Under the pieces are notes generated by a model that saw only the letters and a list, made by a program, of their open reading frames with translations, made no database searches and was not told where the DNA came from. Below, piece by piece: positions 47,201 to 57,303 of a DNA stretch of 64,000 nt. Numbering within the stretch: the stretch's first letter is position 1; the number at the start of each line of letters is the position of its first letter. The position numbers were made by a program, and so were the translations under genes. The stretch is from the NCBI RefSeq assembly GCF_000759475.1, contig NZ_CP009454.1, positions 4,154,001-4,218,000 of the forward strand, written 5' to 3'. The stretch is from Pantoea rwandensis. GTDB lineage: Bacteria > Pseudomonadota > Gammaproteobacteria > Enterobacterales > Enterobacteriaceae.

Positions 47201-48138
47201 TCTGCCAGCTGCTGGCGCGCGACACCATCAGCGCCCAGGATGATTTCTTCGCCCTCGGTGGTCACTCGCTGCTGGCGATGCGTTTAGCCGCCCAGTTGCG
47301 CCGCGAACTGCAACAGCCGGTTTCGGTGGGGCAGATTATGGTGGCTTCGACGGTGGAAAAACTTGCCCGGTTGCTGAGCGATACCCAATCGCATCAGCAG
47401 GCAGGTTTTGAAGCCGTGCTGCCGCTGCGTCAGAGCAACGGACCCACGCTGTTCTGTTTCCATCCGGCGTCGGGTTTTGCCTGGCAGTTCAGCATTCTGC
47501 AGCGTTATCTCGATCAGCGCTGGTCGCTGGTGGGCATTCAGTCGCCGGATATCGCCAGCCCGCTGAATCAAAGCGCGCACCTCGACGAGGTGTGTGACGC
47601 GCATCTGCAAACCTTACTTGACGTGCAGCCGCACGGACCGTACTTCTTCCTCGGTTATTCGCTCGGCGGCACGCTGGCGCAAGGTATTGCGGCACGACTG
47701 GAAGCGGCAGGTGAAGAGGTGGCCTTCCTGGGCCTGCTCGATACCTGGCCACCGGAAACGCAAAACTGGGATGAGAAGCGTGGCGAGAATGTGCTGGATC
47801 CGGCGGTACTGGAAGAGGTGAATCGCGAGCGCGAGCAGTTTATCGCTGCGCAGCGTCATCAGGCGGGCGAAGAGATGCGCGCGATGTTTGACACCATTGA
47901 AGCCAACTACGCCAGTTCGGTGCGCCTGTTAGCCACCGCGCGCAGCGCCCGCTTCCACGGTCGCGCCACGCTGTTTCTCGCCGAGCAGACGCAGCAGCCT
48001 GGTCAGGATGCACGTCGCGCCTGGGCACCGTATGTGGGTGAGTTAGAAGTATGGCCAATGGATTGTGCACACGTGGAGATTATCTCTCCGCAGATGTTTA
48101 AGCAGATTGGCCCGTTGCTGCAGCGGATATTAGGCTAA
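44224..48138 (+). CDS. entF: Enterobactin synthase component F (NRPS, C-A-T-TE)
   Basis: Non-ribosomal peptide synthetase that activates serine, couples it to DHB from EntB and cyclises three units. 1304 residues (E. coli 1293). Condensation domain with HHLVVDG at about residues 145-151. Adenylation domain with YTSGSTGRPKG at about 612; the specificity residues read D,V,W (DVSVW), H (THFVP), F,S (VFCSG), L (NLYGP) and V, the known serine code. Carrier Ser in GGHSLLAM (about 1012). Thioesterase with GYSLGG (about 1144) and late His in CAHVEI. The ATG at 44224 has GGAG 6 bp upstream. Confidence 0.97.
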   Translation: MSESLMNKTMTDQHTLPLVAAQPGIWIADQLTQHHNAYAVAHFVELRGAINSDLLAQAVVAGMQEADTLNMAFAEVEGEALQWQQPQAFSAPKIVDLRAETDAAAQARALMREDMNGDLRVLSGAPLWHHTLYRIGDQHWFWYQRYHHLVVDGFSFTAITRRIANLYTAAVEQQDAEPTPFIPFSEVVEEYQRYQASSSFTRDREFWREKGAALPSPASLSPLPLAGQSATTDLLRHSITLDRNTFQTLVNQHPQSSAADLAFALVALWLARLSGQNDFAAGFIFMRRIGSAALCATGPVINVLPMAVHYDPTEPLSALAAQLAGEVKKMRRHQRYDAEQVQHDLGRLGDGDPLYGPVINLKMFDYQLDFAGVEGLTHQLASGPVRDLEIAIYISEQGELTLELLANAERYSESTLIRHASRFALLLDQLAEQPHRALGELDLLTAEEHVQIAAINQTAYPVPAETLASLLAQQVARTPDAPALADATHQLSYREMQQQLYALAADLSAAGVQRGDIVAVALPRSVQLSLALQAIVSLGAAYLPLDTGYPDERLQLMLEDATPKTLITSAELSARFSAIDSVKQLHFDTLYPAPDASQPASAPTPQDGAYIIYTSGSTGRPKGVLVGHEAIVNRLLWMQDRYPLHADDVVLQKTPSSFDVSVWEFFWPLLVGAQLVMAPPEAHRDPEALQQLFARHKVTTTHFVPSMLAAFVAALDSEPAVACCGSLRNVFCSGEALPTDLSREWEKLTQVPLHNLYGPTEAAVDVSWYPAFGEALAAVEGASVPIGFPVWNTGLRILDARMQPVPPGVAGDLYLTGVQLAHGYLGRPDLTASRFIADPFAAGERMYLTGDVARWLDNGAVEYLGRSDDQLKIRGQRIELNEIDHVMSAQPGIDQAVTHAVVLGGAAAQGGDARQLVGYVIAEHTVDGDALRDALAQRLPAHMVPVAIIQLDTFPLSSNGKLDRKALPLPQNAAGSVGRDPSPGLETQLAQAFCQLLARDTISAQDDFFALGGHSLLAMRLAAQLRRELQQPVSVGQIMVASTVEKLARLLSDTQSHQQAGFEAVLPLRQSNGPTLFCFHPASGFAWQFSILQRYLDQRWSLVGIQSPDIASPLNQSAHLDEVCDAHLQTLLDVQPHGPYFFLGYSLGGTLAQGIAARLEAAGEEVAFLGLLDTWPPETQNWDEKRGENVLDPAVLEEVNREREQFIAAQRHQAGEEMRAMFDTIEANYASSVRLLATARSARFHGRATLFLAEQTQQPGQDARRAWAPYVGELEVWPMDCAHVEIISPQMFKQIGPLLQRILG

Positions 48139-48148
48139 CCCAGGCCGA

Positions 48149-48178
48149 TTGCCAGAAGGTCGAGGGACCTCCTGGCAA
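48149..48178 (+). terminator. Hairpin after entF
   Basis: TTGCCAG (48149-48155) pairs with CTGGCAA (48172-48178) and AGGTC (48157-48161) with GACCT (48166-48170), directly after the entF stop. The following TAAAATTAT is only weakly T-rich, so termination strength is uncertain. A second inverted repeat stands at 48281-48308. Confidence 0.55.
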
Positions 48179-48280
48179 TAAAATTATCTGTCCTGAACAG
48201 GGCGCTGACATTAAGCCTCACTGCGATCAGCTTGCCTGCCATTTACAGGGCACTTCCTTCAGCGCTGCTCCAGGGTGCAT

Positions 48281-48308
48281 GTTATAGCGTTCAGATTCCC
48301 GCTATAAC
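48281..48308. repeat. Inverted repeat in the entF-fepC gap
   Basis: GTTATAGCG (48281-48289) and CGCTATAAC (48300-48308) are exact reverse complements around a 10-nt loop, between the converging ends of entF and fepC. E. coli has fepE near this point; here the 193-bp gap holds no gene. Confidence 0.6.
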
Positions 48309-48331
48309 CTGCTTTGCTGCAGCCAGGCTGC

Positions 48332-49129
48332 TTAATTTCCCCGCCCCAGCGGCACGATCATTGGCGTGTGCGCCACCGGATCTTCCACAATCACGCAGCG
48401 TAAACCGTACACCTGTTCTATCAACGCGGGCGTCACGATCTCTGCGGGCTTGCCTTCGGCCAAAATCTTGCCGTGACGCATGGCGATCAAATGGGTGGCA
48501 TAACGGCAGGCGTGATTGAGATCGTGCAGCACCACCACTAACGTGCGGCCATGTTGCTGATTCAACTCCTGCATCAATTCCAGCAGTTCAATCTGATGGG
48601 TGATATCCAGCCAGGTGGTCGGCTCATCCAGCAGTAACAGCGGCGTTTGCTGCGCCAGTACCATGGCAATCCATACACGCTGACGCTGCCCACCGGACAA
48701 GGTATCCACTGGCTGCTGCGCCAGATCGGCCACGCCGGTTGCCCGCATCGCCGTTTGCACCGCCTCTTCATCCTCGCTACGCCAGCGACCAAATAGCGGC
48801 TGATGGGGATAACGCCCGCGCGCCACCAGCTCGGTCACGCTGATGCCCGCCGGTGCGTTGGAACTCTGCGGCAGCAGCCCAAGTCGACGTGCGACCTCTT
48901 TAGTCGGGTAACGCGCTATCGCTTCACCATCCAGATACACTTCGCCTTTCAGGGGTGCATTAAGACGGCTCAGGGTACGCAGCAAAGTGGATTTACCGCA
49001 GGCGTTGGGGCCGATAATCACCGTCAGCTCACCTTCCGGGATCGCCACCGACAGATTTTCTGCCACCACTTTCTTGTCGTAGCCAAGCGTCAGGCCTTCG
49101 CCATACAGCCGTGAAGGGATATCGATCAT
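48332..49129 (-). CDS. fepC: Ferric enterobactin ABC transporter ATPase FepC
   Basis: Cytoplasmic ATPase driving ferric enterobactin import through FepD/FepG. 265 residues from MIDIPSRLYGEGLTLGYDK. Walker A GPNACGKSTL (about 43-52), Q-loop LLPQSSNAP, signature LSGGQRQRV, Walker B LLLLDEPTTWLD and switch His in VLHDLNHA. The start overlaps the fepG stop by 4 bp, indicating coupling; the longer open frame upstream is inside fepG. Confidence 0.96.
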   Translation of the reverse strand: MIDIPSRLYGEGLTLGYDKKVVAENLSVAIPEGELTVIIGPNACGKSTLLRTLSRLNAPLKGEVYLDGEAIARYPTKEVARRLGLLPQSSNAPAGISVTELVARGRYPHQPLFGRWRSEDEEAVQTAMRATGVADLAQQPVDTLSGGQRQRVWIAMVLAQQTPLLLLDEPTTWLDITHQIELLELMQELNQQHGRTLVVVLHDLNHACRYATHLIAMRHGKILAEGKPAEIVTPALIEQVYGLRCVIVEDPVAHTPMIVPLGRGN

Positions 49130-50109
49130 TGGCGTCGCGCCTCCCGCACCAGTAACGCAATCAGATAAAGTCCACCGAGGCTGACGGTAATCACGCCAAC
49201 CGGTAATTGATAAGGCAGGAAAAGATGTTGTGCGGCAAAATCGGCTGCAATCAACAGCAGAGCCCCACACAGTGCCGCCAGCAACAACGCACCTTTCTCG
49301 CCGCCGCCGAGTCGACGCGCGATCTGCGGTGCCAGCAACGCGACAAAGGAGATCGGCCCCACCAATGCGGTGGATGCCGCAGTCAACACCACACCAATCA
49401 GCATCAGCAGCAGCCGACTGCGCTCCACTGGCACGCCGAGCGCGCTGGCGGTGTCATCACCCATTTCCAGCAAACGCATGCGCCGGGTCAGCAAGGCCAT
49501 CAGCAACAGCGACAGCAACAATACGCACACTACCGGTGGCGTTTTCGCCCAGGTGATACCGTTAAGTGAACCGGCACTCCACAATCCGGCACTGAGCGCG
49601 GACTCCAGCGAGGCAATGATAATCAGCCAGGCATTCAGCGCCATCAGCAACGCGCGCACGCTGATACCGACAATAATCAGGCGGAAGGTTTCTACCCCGT
49701 TGCGCCAGGCAAACAGATACACCAATGCCGCCGTGCTGATACCGCCAATCAATGCTGCACCGGTCATGGCGGCGATGCCCTGATTGAACAGCACCAGTGC
49801 CACCAGTACGCCGCTGTAGGCACCGGTATTGAAACCGAGAATATCCGGGCTGCCGAGCGGGTTGCGCAGCAGTGACTGGAAAATCGCGCCGCTGACGCCA
49901 AGTGCCGCGCCAATCAGTAGTGCCATCAGCACACGCGGCAGCCGCCACTCTAAAACGATAAGTTTGACGTTGCTGGCACCCTGTCCAGCCAACACCTGCC
50001 AGAACTGCTCTGCACCAATCGGCAATGCGCCTCGCGTCATCGCCAGATACGCCAGCAGTGCGCATCCGAGCATCAGCCACGTGGTATGTAATCCAACACG
50101 ACGCGTCAT
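49126..50109 (-). CDS. fepG: Ferric enterobactin ABC permease FepG
   Basis: One of two inner-membrane permease subunits of the enterobactin importer, BtuC/FecCD family. 327 residues, with nine to ten hydrophobic helices. Blocks RLPRVLMALLIGAALGVSG and RNPLGSPDILGFNTGA are the family signature, and the LVGPISFVALLAPQIARRL segment forms the ATPase-coupling loop. Overlaps fepC and fepD by 4 bp on each side. Confidence 0.95.
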   Translation of the reverse strand: MTRRVGLHTTWLMLGCALLAYLAMTRGALPIGAEQFWQVLAGQGASNVKLIVLEWRLPRVLMALLIGAALGVSGAIFQSLLRNPLGSPDILGFNTGAYSGVLVALVLFNQGIAAMTGAALIGGISTAALVYLFAWRNGVETFRLIIVGISVRALLMALNAWLIIIASLESALSAGLWSAGSLNGITWAKTPPVVCVLLLSLLLMALLTRRMRLLEMGDDTASALGVPVERSRLLLMLIGVVLTAASTALVGPISFVALLAPQIARRLGGGEKGALLLAALCGALLLIAADFAAQHLFLPYQLPVGVITVSLGGLYLIALLVREARRQ

Positions 50110-51095
50110 AGCGCACCTCGCCCGAGTTTACGGCGCACCAGCACAATCAGTACCGGAGCCCCCAACATCGCCGTGACAATGGAGACGCGCAGTTCACCCG
50201 CCACCAGCAGTCGTCCCAGAATATCCGCTGCCAGCAGCAGAATCGGGGTAATGATCGCGGTGGCGGGCAGCATCCAGCGGTGATCGTTGCCGACCATCCA
50301 GCGTGCAAAATGGGGCGTCATCAGTCCGATGAAAGCGATCGGTCCCACCGCAGCCGTCGCCGCACCGCACAGCAACGCAATCGCCAGCAATCCCAGCAAT
50401 TGTGTACGCGCCACCCGCGTGCCCAGCGCGGTCGCCATATCGCCGCCCATGCTTAAACTGTTCAACGCCTGCGATAGATAAATCGCCACCCCGCTGCCAA
50501 TGACAACGGCCGGGAACAGGGTGCGCAGTACGGTGAAATTGCGGATATCCAACGATCCGCTGTGCCAGAAACGCAAATGGTCATAAATATCGGGATTCAG
50601 CAGCGACAGGCCAGACGTCAGTCCATCCAGCACTGCGCCCAATGCCACGCCCGCTAACGTCAGGCGCACCGGATTGACTCGCCCGCCGCCAATCGCTCCC
50701 GTCATCGCCACCAGCAATGACGCCAACAGCGCACCCGCAAACGCGAAGCCGAGCCAATCAAGAGGCGAATCGGCGCCAAACAGCGCAATGCCGATCACCA
50801 CCGCAAAACCGGCACCCGCATTGACACCGAGAATGCCCGGATCGGCCAGCGGATTACGCGTCAGGCTTTGCATCAGTGCGCCTGCTAACCCGAGGGCCAC
50901 ACCGGCCAGCAATCCGGCCAGCGTGCGAGGCAAGCGTGCATCACGCACAATCACGCACTCAGCGCTATTACAGCCTGAGGTAAATGAATGATATACATCG
51001 GAAATGGGTATCGATTTTGCCCCCAGCATCAAGCTGAGCGCGATGAGGAGCAAGAGCAGAATCCCTGAGCCTGCTAATGCACGGATTTGGCGCAT
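50106..51095 (-). CDS. fepD: Ferric enterobactin ABC permease FepD
   Basis: Partner permease of FepG. 329 residues with multiple membrane helices. Signature blocks RLPRTLAGLLAGVALGLAGA, RNPLADPGILGVNAGAGF and VGPIAFIGLMTPHFARW. First gene of fepDGC, divergent from entS across a Fur box, and overlapping fepG by 4 bp. Confidence 0.95.
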   Translation of the reverse strand: MRQIRALAGSGILLLLLIALSLMLGAKSIPISDVYHSFTSGCNSAECVIVRDARLPRTLAGLLAGVALGLAGALMQSLTRNPLADPGILGVNAGAGFAVVIGIALFGADSPLDWLGFAFAGALLASLLVAMTGAIGGGRVNPVRLTLAGVALGAVLDGLTSGLSLLNPDIYDHLRFWHSGSLDIRNFTVLRTLFPAVVIGSGVAIYLSQALNSLSMGGDMATALGTRVARTQLLGLLAIALLCGAATAAVGPIAFIGLMTPHFARWMVGNDHRWMLPATAIITPILLLAADILGRLLVAGELRVSIVTAMLGAPVLIVLVRRKLGRGAL

Positions 51096-51142
51096 CGTTC
51101 TAAACCTTCACTGTTCAACGTCGTCGCATGCGCAACGCAATT

Positions 51143-51161
51143 TGATAATGGTTATCGTTAT
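51143..51161. promoter_or_regulatory. Fur box between fepD and entS
   Basis: GATAATGGTTATCGTTATT matches the 19-bp Fur consensus GATAATGATAATCATTATC at 15 of 19 positions. It lies 47 bp from the fepD start and 73 bp from the entS start. Found by eye. Confidence 0.8.
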
Positions 51162-51234
51162 TACTCGCGTTTGCCTATGTTACCATGACTCGCCTCGCGG
51201 ACGATGAGGAAAATTGGTGCAAAAAGGCGAACAA

Positions 51235-52485
51235 ATGAACAAATCTTCCCACTTTATCGATCTATCCCTGCTGAAAACCCATGCGGCATTTCGCGCAGTA
51301 TTTATTGCCCGTTTCATCTCGATTGTCGCGCTTGGTATGCTCGCCGTGGCGGTGCCGGTGCAGATCCAGCAGATGACACACTCCCCGCTTTTGGTGGGAT
51401 TGGCCGTCACCCTCGCCGCATCCGGTATGTTTATTGGTCTGCTGACCGGCGGCGTGTTAGCCGATCGCTACGAGCGTAAGAAACTGATTTTGCTTGCCCG
51501 ATCTACCTGCGGCTTGGGCTTTATCGCGCTGGCTATCAACGCTGCGCTGCCGCAGCCTTCACTGATTGCGGTGTATCTGCTGGGATTTTGGGATGGCTTC
51601 TTTGGCGCGATTGGCGTCACGGCGCTGCTGGCGGCCACACCGGCGCTGGTGGGGCGCGAAAACATTATGCAGGCCGGCGCCATCACCATGCTGACGGTGC
51701 GTTTTGGCTCTATCCTCTCGCCGGCCATTGCCGGACTGGTCATTGCACACGGCGGCGTGGTGTGGAACTACGGCTTAACCGCGTTTGGCACACTGATTAC
51801 CGTACTGACGCTGCTGAAATTACCTCAACTCCCGCCGCCACCTCAGCCGCGTGAACATCCGCTGAAGTCGCTGGCCGCCGGGGTGCAGTTCCTGTTTGCC
51901 AGTCCGATTGTCGGTATGGTGGCATTGATTGGTGCGTTGGTCACACTGGCCAGCGCGATTCGCGTGCTCTATCCTGCCCTGGCGCCACATTGGTCAGTGA
52001 GTGCTAACCAGTTTGGCATGCTCTACGCAGCCGTGCCGCTGGGTGCCGCTATCGGCGCTTTCACCAGCGGTAAATTGAAGCATGCCGCCCGACCGGGACA
52101 GCTGGTGCTGGGCAGTGCGGTGGCCGCCTTTTTCGCGCTGGGATTATTCAGCCTGATGCCCAATCTGCCGCTGGCGCTGCTGTGCCTGGTGGCGTTTGGC
52201 TATTTCAGTGCCATCAACAGTCTGGTGCAGTACGCGATGATTCAACTGCTGACGCCTGACCATCTGTTGGGCCGCATCAACGGCTTGTGGACCGCGCAAA
52301 ATGTCACCGGGGATGCGATGGGTGCGGCGATGATAGGTGCTATGGGTTCATGGCTATTGCCGCCACAGGCTGCCGCCGCATTTGGCTTTGCGGCAGCGCT
52401 GCTTGGCATAGTTATGTGGTGCGTTATGGGACGCTTACGTCGTTATGCGCCGCCAGCTCCTGAGCTGGCGGAGCAGGCATCATGA
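51235..52485 (+). CDS. entS: Enterobactin exporter EntS
   Basis: Major-facilitator-superfamily exporter that moves enterobactin from cytoplasm to periplasm. 416 residues, the E. coli length, with about 12 hydrophobic helices. The motif [12 protein letters not shown] is the MFS loop 2-3 signature. [23 protein letters not shown] and [17 protein letters not shown] match EntS closely. The ATG at 51235 has AAGGCG upstream and matches the E. coli start; a TTG seven codons earlier is rejected. Its end overlaps fepB by 6 bp on the other strand. Confidence 0.95.
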   Translation: MNKSSHFIDLSLLKTHAAFRAVFIARFISIVALGMLAVAVPVQIQQMTHSPLLVGLAVTLAASGMFIGLLTGGVLADRYERKKLILLARSTCGLGFIALAINAALPQPSLIAVYLLGFWDGFFGAIGVTALLAATPALVGRENIMQAGAITMLTVRFGSILSPAIAGLVIAHGGVVWNYGLTAFGTLITVLTLLKLPQLPPPPQPREHPLKSLAAGVQFLFASPIVGMVALIGALVTLASAIRVLYPALAPHWSVSANQFGMLYAAVPLGAAIGAFTSGKLKHAARPGQLVLGSAVAAFFALGLFSLMPNLPLALLCLVAFGYFSAINSLVQYAMIQLLTPDHLLGRINGLWTAQNVTGDAMGAAMIGAMGSWLLPPQAAAAFGFAAALLGIVMWCVMGRLRRYAPPAPELAEQAS

Positions 52486-53445
52486 CTTAACGAACAGTTT
52501 CTCCAGACGCGCCAGCAGATTGCTGGCGCTGTAGTAATCCAGGCGGAACGAATCGACGCCAAGCGGGAACACCTGCTTATCCTTAACCGCCGCGTTTTGC
52601 GCGAGGAACGGATTGCCGATCACTGACTGTGTGGTTTTGTCATCCGCCGCAAACAGCAGGAAGGTTTTCCCCGTCAAGCCGCTACCCACATTCTCACCCG
52701 ACAACTGAATGATGTCTTTACGCTGGCCCATGCTGTGACCTTGCTGCACACTGGCTGGCGGGACGGCAAGGGTAAAACCAAGCTGCTCCAGCAGTTTGCC
52801 CTGCGCTGACTCCGTGGTCCAAACGTTAACGGCACGCCCATCGCCGTTCCACACCATGGCAGACACGGGTTGCGGCGGTAAGGTGATGGTTTTTTTCAAC
52901 GCTGCTTCACGATCGTCAAAAGCTTTCACTTGCTGTGCCGCTTGCGCTTCATGGCCGGTTGCCTGCCCGAGCAGCGTCACCACATCCTGCCAGCTTTTGT
53001 CATCGTAATTGACCACCAGCGTTGGCGCGATGGCGGAAAGCTGGCTGGCAAGTTTAATCGCAGAGTCATTTCCTGTGGCGCTCACCAGAATCAGATCGGG
53101 TGCTTCTGCGGCTACCGCTTCGGCGCTCGGCTCGCCAATATAGAGACGTTTTACATGGCGCTGTTTTGCCACCTCACCCCATTGACGGAAAAAACCCTGA
53201 TCGTCGGCCAGACGACTGTTCGGTGCGGTCGCACCGGACGCCACCACCGGCGCATCAATCGCCAGCAGCGATCCGGTTAAGGTGACGCTGGTTGAAACAA
53301 TGCGCTGCGGAGCTTTGTTTAAGATAATCGAACCCTTTGCCCCTTGCACCGTGCGCGGCCATCCCTGTTCTGCCTGTGCGAGCCCTGTGAAAGTCTGGAA
53401 AATAAACAAAAGGGCTGTCAGGCCCAATAAACCGCATTTATTCAT
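52480..53445 (-). CDS. fepB: Ferric enterobactin periplasmic binding protein FepB
   Basis: Periplasmic solute-binding protein that hands ferric enterobactin to FepDG. 321 residues. Signal peptide of about 25 residues ([19 protein letters not shown]) without a lipobox at its cleavage site. Class III binding-protein fold with [25 protein letters not shown] and the C-terminal [17 protein letters not shown]. Divergent from entC across a Fur box. Confidence 0.94.
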   Translation of the reverse strand: MNKCGLLGLTALLFIFQTFTGLAQAEQGWPRTVQGAKGSIILNKAPQRIVSTSVTLTGSLLAIDAPVVASGATAPNSRLADDQGFFRQWGEVAKQRHVKRLYIGEPSAEAVAAEAPDLILVSATGNDSAIKLASQLSAIAPTLVVNYDDKSWQDVVTLLGQATGHEAQAAQQVKAFDDREAALKKTITLPPQPVSAMVWNGDGRAVNVWTTESAQGKLLEQLGFTLAVPPASVQQGHSMGQRKDIIQLSGENVGSGLTGKTFLLFAADDKTTQSVIGNPFLAQNAAVKDKQVFPLGVDSFRLDYYSASNLLARLEKLFVKS

Positions 53446-53573
53446 AAGTTTTGGTCCACCTTTTAGCTTATTGCACGGCTCGACGTCACCTTCCGATTAC
53501 GCCTAATCATGCGGGAAATCCCGCGAATGGATTGACTCTTTTGTCCAATCGACGTAGGTTACAGGCCCATAAT

Positions 53574-53592
53574 AAAAATGATAATCATTCTT
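53574..53592. promoter_or_regulatory. Fur box between fepB and entC
   Basis: Contains AATGATAATCATT (53577-53589), an exact 13-bp core of the Fur consensus, with 15 of 19 matches overall. AT-rich sequence follows (TTAATAATCTTATCATT), possibly a second overlapping site. It lies 30 bp before the entC start. A small perfect hairpin (GCGGG-AAAT-CCCGC, 53511-53524) stands nearer fepB. Confidence 0.85.
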
Positions 53593-53621
53593 AATAATCT
53601 TATCATTTATAGGTGAAAATT

Positions 53622-54803
53622 ATGGTGGAATCATCCATGTTTGAAAATGCCTTATTAGAGGATTTTTCTGCGTTATGCCGTGGGTTCCTCTTTACCTCGC
53701 CGTGGCGCAGCCTCGCGACTCAAGGCTGCTATACCACGATAACCACCTCTGTGGCAGACGCTGCATCATTGCAGGGTGATTTTCAACTTCAGCTGCATCA
53801 ACATTTTGCGGCGGCAAAACAACAAGGCATTGAGAATCCGATCCTGGTGGGTGCGATTCCGTTTGACGTGAGTCAGCCTGCGGCCTTGTTTATCCCTGAA
53901 ACGTATCAAACTTTTCATCGTGCCGACCTACAGAATGCGCTGCCTGCGGCTGCCAGTGAACTGCCGCAGGTACGTCGTCGCATGGCGGTGCCGGATCACG
54001 ATGTCTTTACCCAAATGGTGGCCGATGCGGTGACAGCAACGCAACGTGGTGACCTCGATAAAGTGGTGCTGTCACGCCTGATGGATATTGTCACCGAGCA
54101 GCCAGTGGATACCGCGGCGCTGATGCAACGCGTGATTGCACAGAATCCGAATAGCTATCACTTCCACCTGCCGCTACCACAAGGCGGTGCACTGGTGGGG
54201 GCCAGCCCGGAACTGATGCTGCGTAAGCAGGGCCGCGATTTTAGCTCGTGCCCGCTGGCGGGCTCAGCACGTCGTGATCACCACGATAGCCAACAGGATC
54301 AGGCAGCGGGCAATACGCTGATGGACTCCAGCAAAGATCGTCATGAACACCAGCTGGTCACGGATGCGATGCGCGATACGCTGCAACCGCGCAGTCGCCT
54401 GCTGTCGGTGCCGACGGTACCGTCGTTGATCACCACGGCAACCTTGTGGCACCTCGCGACCCAAATCGATGGTGAGGTGCAGGATGATCGTGAGAACGCC
54501 TTGTCGCTGGCCTGCCTGCTTCATCCGACCCCCGCATTAAGCGGCTTCCCACACCAGCGTGCTCAGCAGCTGATTCAGCAGTTGGAGCCTTTTGATCGTC
54601 AGCTGTTTGGCGGCATTGTGGGATGGTGTGACAGTGAAGGAAACGGTGAATGGGTGGTGACGATTCGTTGTGGCACCGTGCACGGTGCACGCGTGCGACT
54701 GTTTGCGGGCGCAGGCATCGTTGCCGATTCCCAACCTGAATCAGAATGGCGCGAAACCGGCGTGAAGCTGGATACCATGTTGCGCGCTTTTGGACTGCAA
54801 TAA
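53622..54803 (+). CDS. entC: Isochorismate synthase EntC
   Basis: Converts chorismate to isochorismate, the first step of DHB synthesis. 393 residues. Chorismate-binding enzyme motifs [11 protein letters not shown] (about 147), [12 protein letters not shown] (about 200), [10 protein letters not shown] (about 215), DRHEHQLV and [20 protein letters not shown]. The ATG at 53622 has AGGTGA just upstream; an ATG five codons later and a GTG three codons earlier are alternatives. First gene of entCEBAH. Confidence 0.96.
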   Translation: MVESSMFENALLEDFSALCRGFLFTSPWRSLATQGCYTTITTSVADAASLQGDFQLQLHQHFAAAKQQGIENPILVGAIPFDVSQPAALFIPETYQTFHRADLQNALPAAASELPQVRRRMAVPDHDVFTQMVADAVTATQRGDLDKVVLSRLMDIVTEQPVDTAALMQRVIAQNPNSYHFHLPLPQGGALVGASPELMLRKQGRDFSSCPLAGSARRDHHDSQQDQAAGNTLMDSSKDRHEHQLVTDAMRDTLQPRSRLLSVPTVPSLITTATLWHLATQIDGEVQDDRENALSLACLLHPTPALSGFPHQRAQQLIQQLEPFDRQLFGGIVGWCDSEGNGEWVVTIRCGTVHGARVRLFAGAGIVADSQPESEWRETGVKLDTMLRAFGLQ

Positions 54804-54813
54804 AGGAAAGAGC

Positions 54814-56430
54814 ATGAGCATTCCCTATACCCGCTGGCCTGAAGATTTGGCTGCGCGCTATCGCGAAAAAGGCTATTGGCTCGATGTGCCAATGACCGAT
54901 ATCCTGGCGCGCCATCAAGAGAATGATGCCATCGCGGTCATCGACGGCGATCGTCAAATCAGCTATCGCGAGCTGAATCAACTAACCGATAACCTCGCGG
55001 CGGCCCTGCAGCGCCGTGGCCTGCAACAGGGTGATACTGCGTTAGTGCAGCTAGGCAACGTGGCGGAGTTTTACGTCACGGTCTTTGCGCTGTTTAAACT
55101 GGGCGTGGCATCCGTCTTCGCGCTGTATAGCCATCAGCGCACGGAGCTGACCGCCTACGCCACGCAGATTGAGCCTAAGCTGTTAATTGCCGATCGCCGT
55201 CACGCACTGTTTGCCGACGACACCTTTATTGGTGCGCTCTGTGCGGCACAGCCCTCTCTGCAGCAGGTGATTCTGTGCCATGACGGTGATAAAGAAAACA
55301 CCCTCGAAGCCCTGATGGCGGAAGCGGCAGGCGATTACCAGTCAACGCCAACTGCTGCCGATGAAGTGGCGTTTTTCCAGCTCTCCGGCGGCAGCACCGG
55401 TACGCCGAAGCTGATCCCACGCACGCACAATGATTACTATTACAGTATTCGCGCCAGTGATGAGATCTGCGAAGTCACGGCTGACACGCGCTATCTGGTC
55501 GCCCTGCCCGCACCGCATAACTTCGCCATGAGCTCACCGGGTTCACTCGGTGTGTTTTATGCAGGGGGCCAGGTGATTCTTGCCGCTGACCCAAGCGCCA
55601 CGCTCTGCTTCCCGCTGATTGAGAAGCATCAGGTCACCGATACCGGTCTGGTGCCACCCGCAGTGAGCCTGTGGCTGCAGGCGATTCAGGAATGGGGTAG
55701 CAACAAGCAGCTGGCTTCGCTGCAGCGGATTCAGGTCGGCGGCGCGAAGCTCGGCGAAACCCTGGCGGCACGCATCCAGAGCGAAATTGGCTGCCAATTA
55801 CAGCAGGTGTTTGGCATGGCCGAAGGCCTGGTGAACTACACCCGCTTTGGCGATGACGAGAAAATCGTGCTGACCACTCAGGGCCGACCGATTTCTGAAG
55901 ATGACGAAGTGTGGGTGGCCGACGAACAGGGTAATCCGCTGCCGCACGGCACGGTAGGCCGCCTGATGACACGCGGTCCGTACACCTTCCGTGGTTACTA
56001 TAAAAGCCCGGAGCACAACGCGGCCAGCTTCGATGCTAATGGTTTTTACTGTTCTGGCGATCTGATTGAGATCAATCCTCAGGGCTACATCACCGTGCAG
56101 GGCCGAGAGAAAGATCAGATCAACCGGGGTGGCGAGAAGATCGCCGCAGAAGAGATCGAGAATCTGCTGCAGCGTCATCCGGACGTGATCCACGCTGCGC
56201 TCGTGTCGATGAATGATGAACTGATGGGCGAAAAGAGCTGCGCCTTTATCGTTGCCAGTCAGCCGATCAAAGCGGTAGCACTGCGTCGCCATCTGCGCGA
56301 TCTCGGTGTCGCCGAGTTTAAATTACCCGATCGTATTACCTGCGTAGATGCCCTGCCGCTGACCCCGGTTGGCAAGGTGGATAAAAAACGTTTACGCCAA
56401 CAGCTTGCTGACCAACAAGCGCAAGCCTGA
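54814..56430 (+). CDS. entE: 2,3-dihydroxybenzoate-AMP ligase EntE
   Basis: Adenylates 2,3-dihydroxybenzoate and loads it onto the aryl carrier domain of EntB. 538 residues (E. coli 536). Core motifs [22 protein letters not shown] at about residue 187, the aryl-acid pocket segment [26 protein letters not shown] and the hinge [15 protein letters not shown]-terminal catalytic Lys in [18 protein letters not shown] precedes this ATG, 10 bp after entC. Confidence 0.97.
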   Translation: MSIPYTRWPEDLAARYREKGYWLDVPMTDILARHQENDAIAVIDGDRQISYRELNQLTDNLAAALQRRGLQQGDTALVQLGNVAEFYVTVFALFKLGVASVFALYSHQRTELTAYATQIEPKLLIADRRHALFADDTFIGALCAAQPSLQQVILCHDGDKENTLEALMAEAAGDYQSTPTAADEVAFFQLSGGSTGTPKLIPRTHNDYYYSIRASDEICEVTADTRYLVALPAPHNFAMSSPGSLGVFYAGGQVILAADPSATLCFPLIEKHQVTDTGLVPPAVSLWLQAIQEWGSNKQLASLQRIQVGGAKLGETLAARIQSEIGCQLQQVFGMAEGLVNYTRFGDDEKIVLTTQGRPISEDDEVWVADEQGNPLPHGTVGRLMTRGPYTFRGYYKSPEHNAASFDANGFYCSGDLIEINPQGYITVQGREKDQINRGGEKIAAEEIENLLQRHPDVIHAALVSMNDELMGEKSCAFIVASQPIKAVALRRHLRDLGVAEFKLPDRITCVDALPLTPVGKVDKKRLRQQLADQQAQA

Positions 56431-56448
56431 CCTGTTCCGGAGATAATA

Positions 56449-57303
56449 ATGGCTATTCCAAAACTCAATTCTTACGCGCTGCCTGCCGCCACTGAACTGC
56501 CGACCAATAAAGTGAAATGGAGCGTAGAGCCACAGCGCGCTGCGCTGCTCATCCATGATATGCAGGCTTATTTCCTGAATTTCTGGGGCGAGAACAGCCC
56601 GCTGATCGACCAGGTCGTCGAAAACATTGCGCGCCTGCGTGCCTACTGCAAAGCGCAGGGTATTCCGGTGTTTTACACCGCGCAGCCTAATGAGCAGAGC
56701 GATGCCGATCGCGCATTGCTTAACGACATGTGGGGGCCGGGCCTGAATAAGCATCCGGATCAACAGAAGATCGTGGATGCACTGGCGCCAGATCAGGACG
56801 ATCAGGTGTTGACCAAATGGCGCTACAGCGCCTTTGTGCGTTCGCCGCTGGAATCGATCCTGCAAGAGATGGGCCGCGATCAGCTGATCATCACCGGCGT
56901 TTATGCCCACATCGGCTGTCTGACCACCGCCACTGACGCCTTTATGCGTAATATCCAGCCGTTTATGGTGGCAGATGCGCTGGCCGATTTTAGCCGCGAA
57001 GAGCACATGATGGCGCTGACTTACACTGCTGGCCGTAGTGGCAAAGTGGTGATGACCGCCGATCTCATGCCGCTGCCGCTAAGCAAAGATGATCTGCGTG
57101 CGCTGATTCTGCCGCTGCTGGAAGATGACGATGTGCCGGAAGATGATGAGAATCTGATCGACTACGGTCTGGATTCCGTGCGCGTGATGGCGCTGGCAGC
57201 GCGCTGGCGCCAGGTGCACAACGATATCGATTTCGTTAGCCTGGCGAAAAATCCTAGCATTGATGGCTGGTGGGCTCTGCTGTCACGGACGCCTGCCAAA
57301 TGA
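56449..57303 (+). CDS. entB: Isochorismatase / aryl carrier protein EntB
   Basis: Bifunctional: the N-terminal isochorismatase (about 1-205) makes 2,3-dihydro-2,3-DHB and the C-terminal domain carries DHB during assembly. 284 residues (E. coli 285). AALLIHDMQAYFLNFW holds the catalytic Asp, KWRYSAFVRSPL and GVYAHIGCLTTATDAF follow. The phosphopantetheine Ser is in YGLDSVRVMAL (about residue 243). It needs a phosphopantetheinyl transferase, but no entD is in this window. Overlaps entA by ATGA. Confidence 0.97.
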   Translation: MAIPKLNSYALPAATELPTNKVKWSVEPQRAALLIHDMQAYFLNFWGENSPLIDQVVENIARLRAYCKAQGIPVFYTAQPNEQSDADRALLNDMWGPGLNKHPDQQKIVDALAPDQDDQVLTKWRYSAFVRSPLESILQEMGRDQLIITGVYAHIGCLTTATDAFMRNIQPFMVADALADFSREEHMMALTYTAGRSGKVVMTADLMPLPLSKDDLRALILPLLEDDDVPEDDENLIDYGLDSVRVMALAARWRQVHNDIDFVSLAKNPSIDGWWALLSRTPAK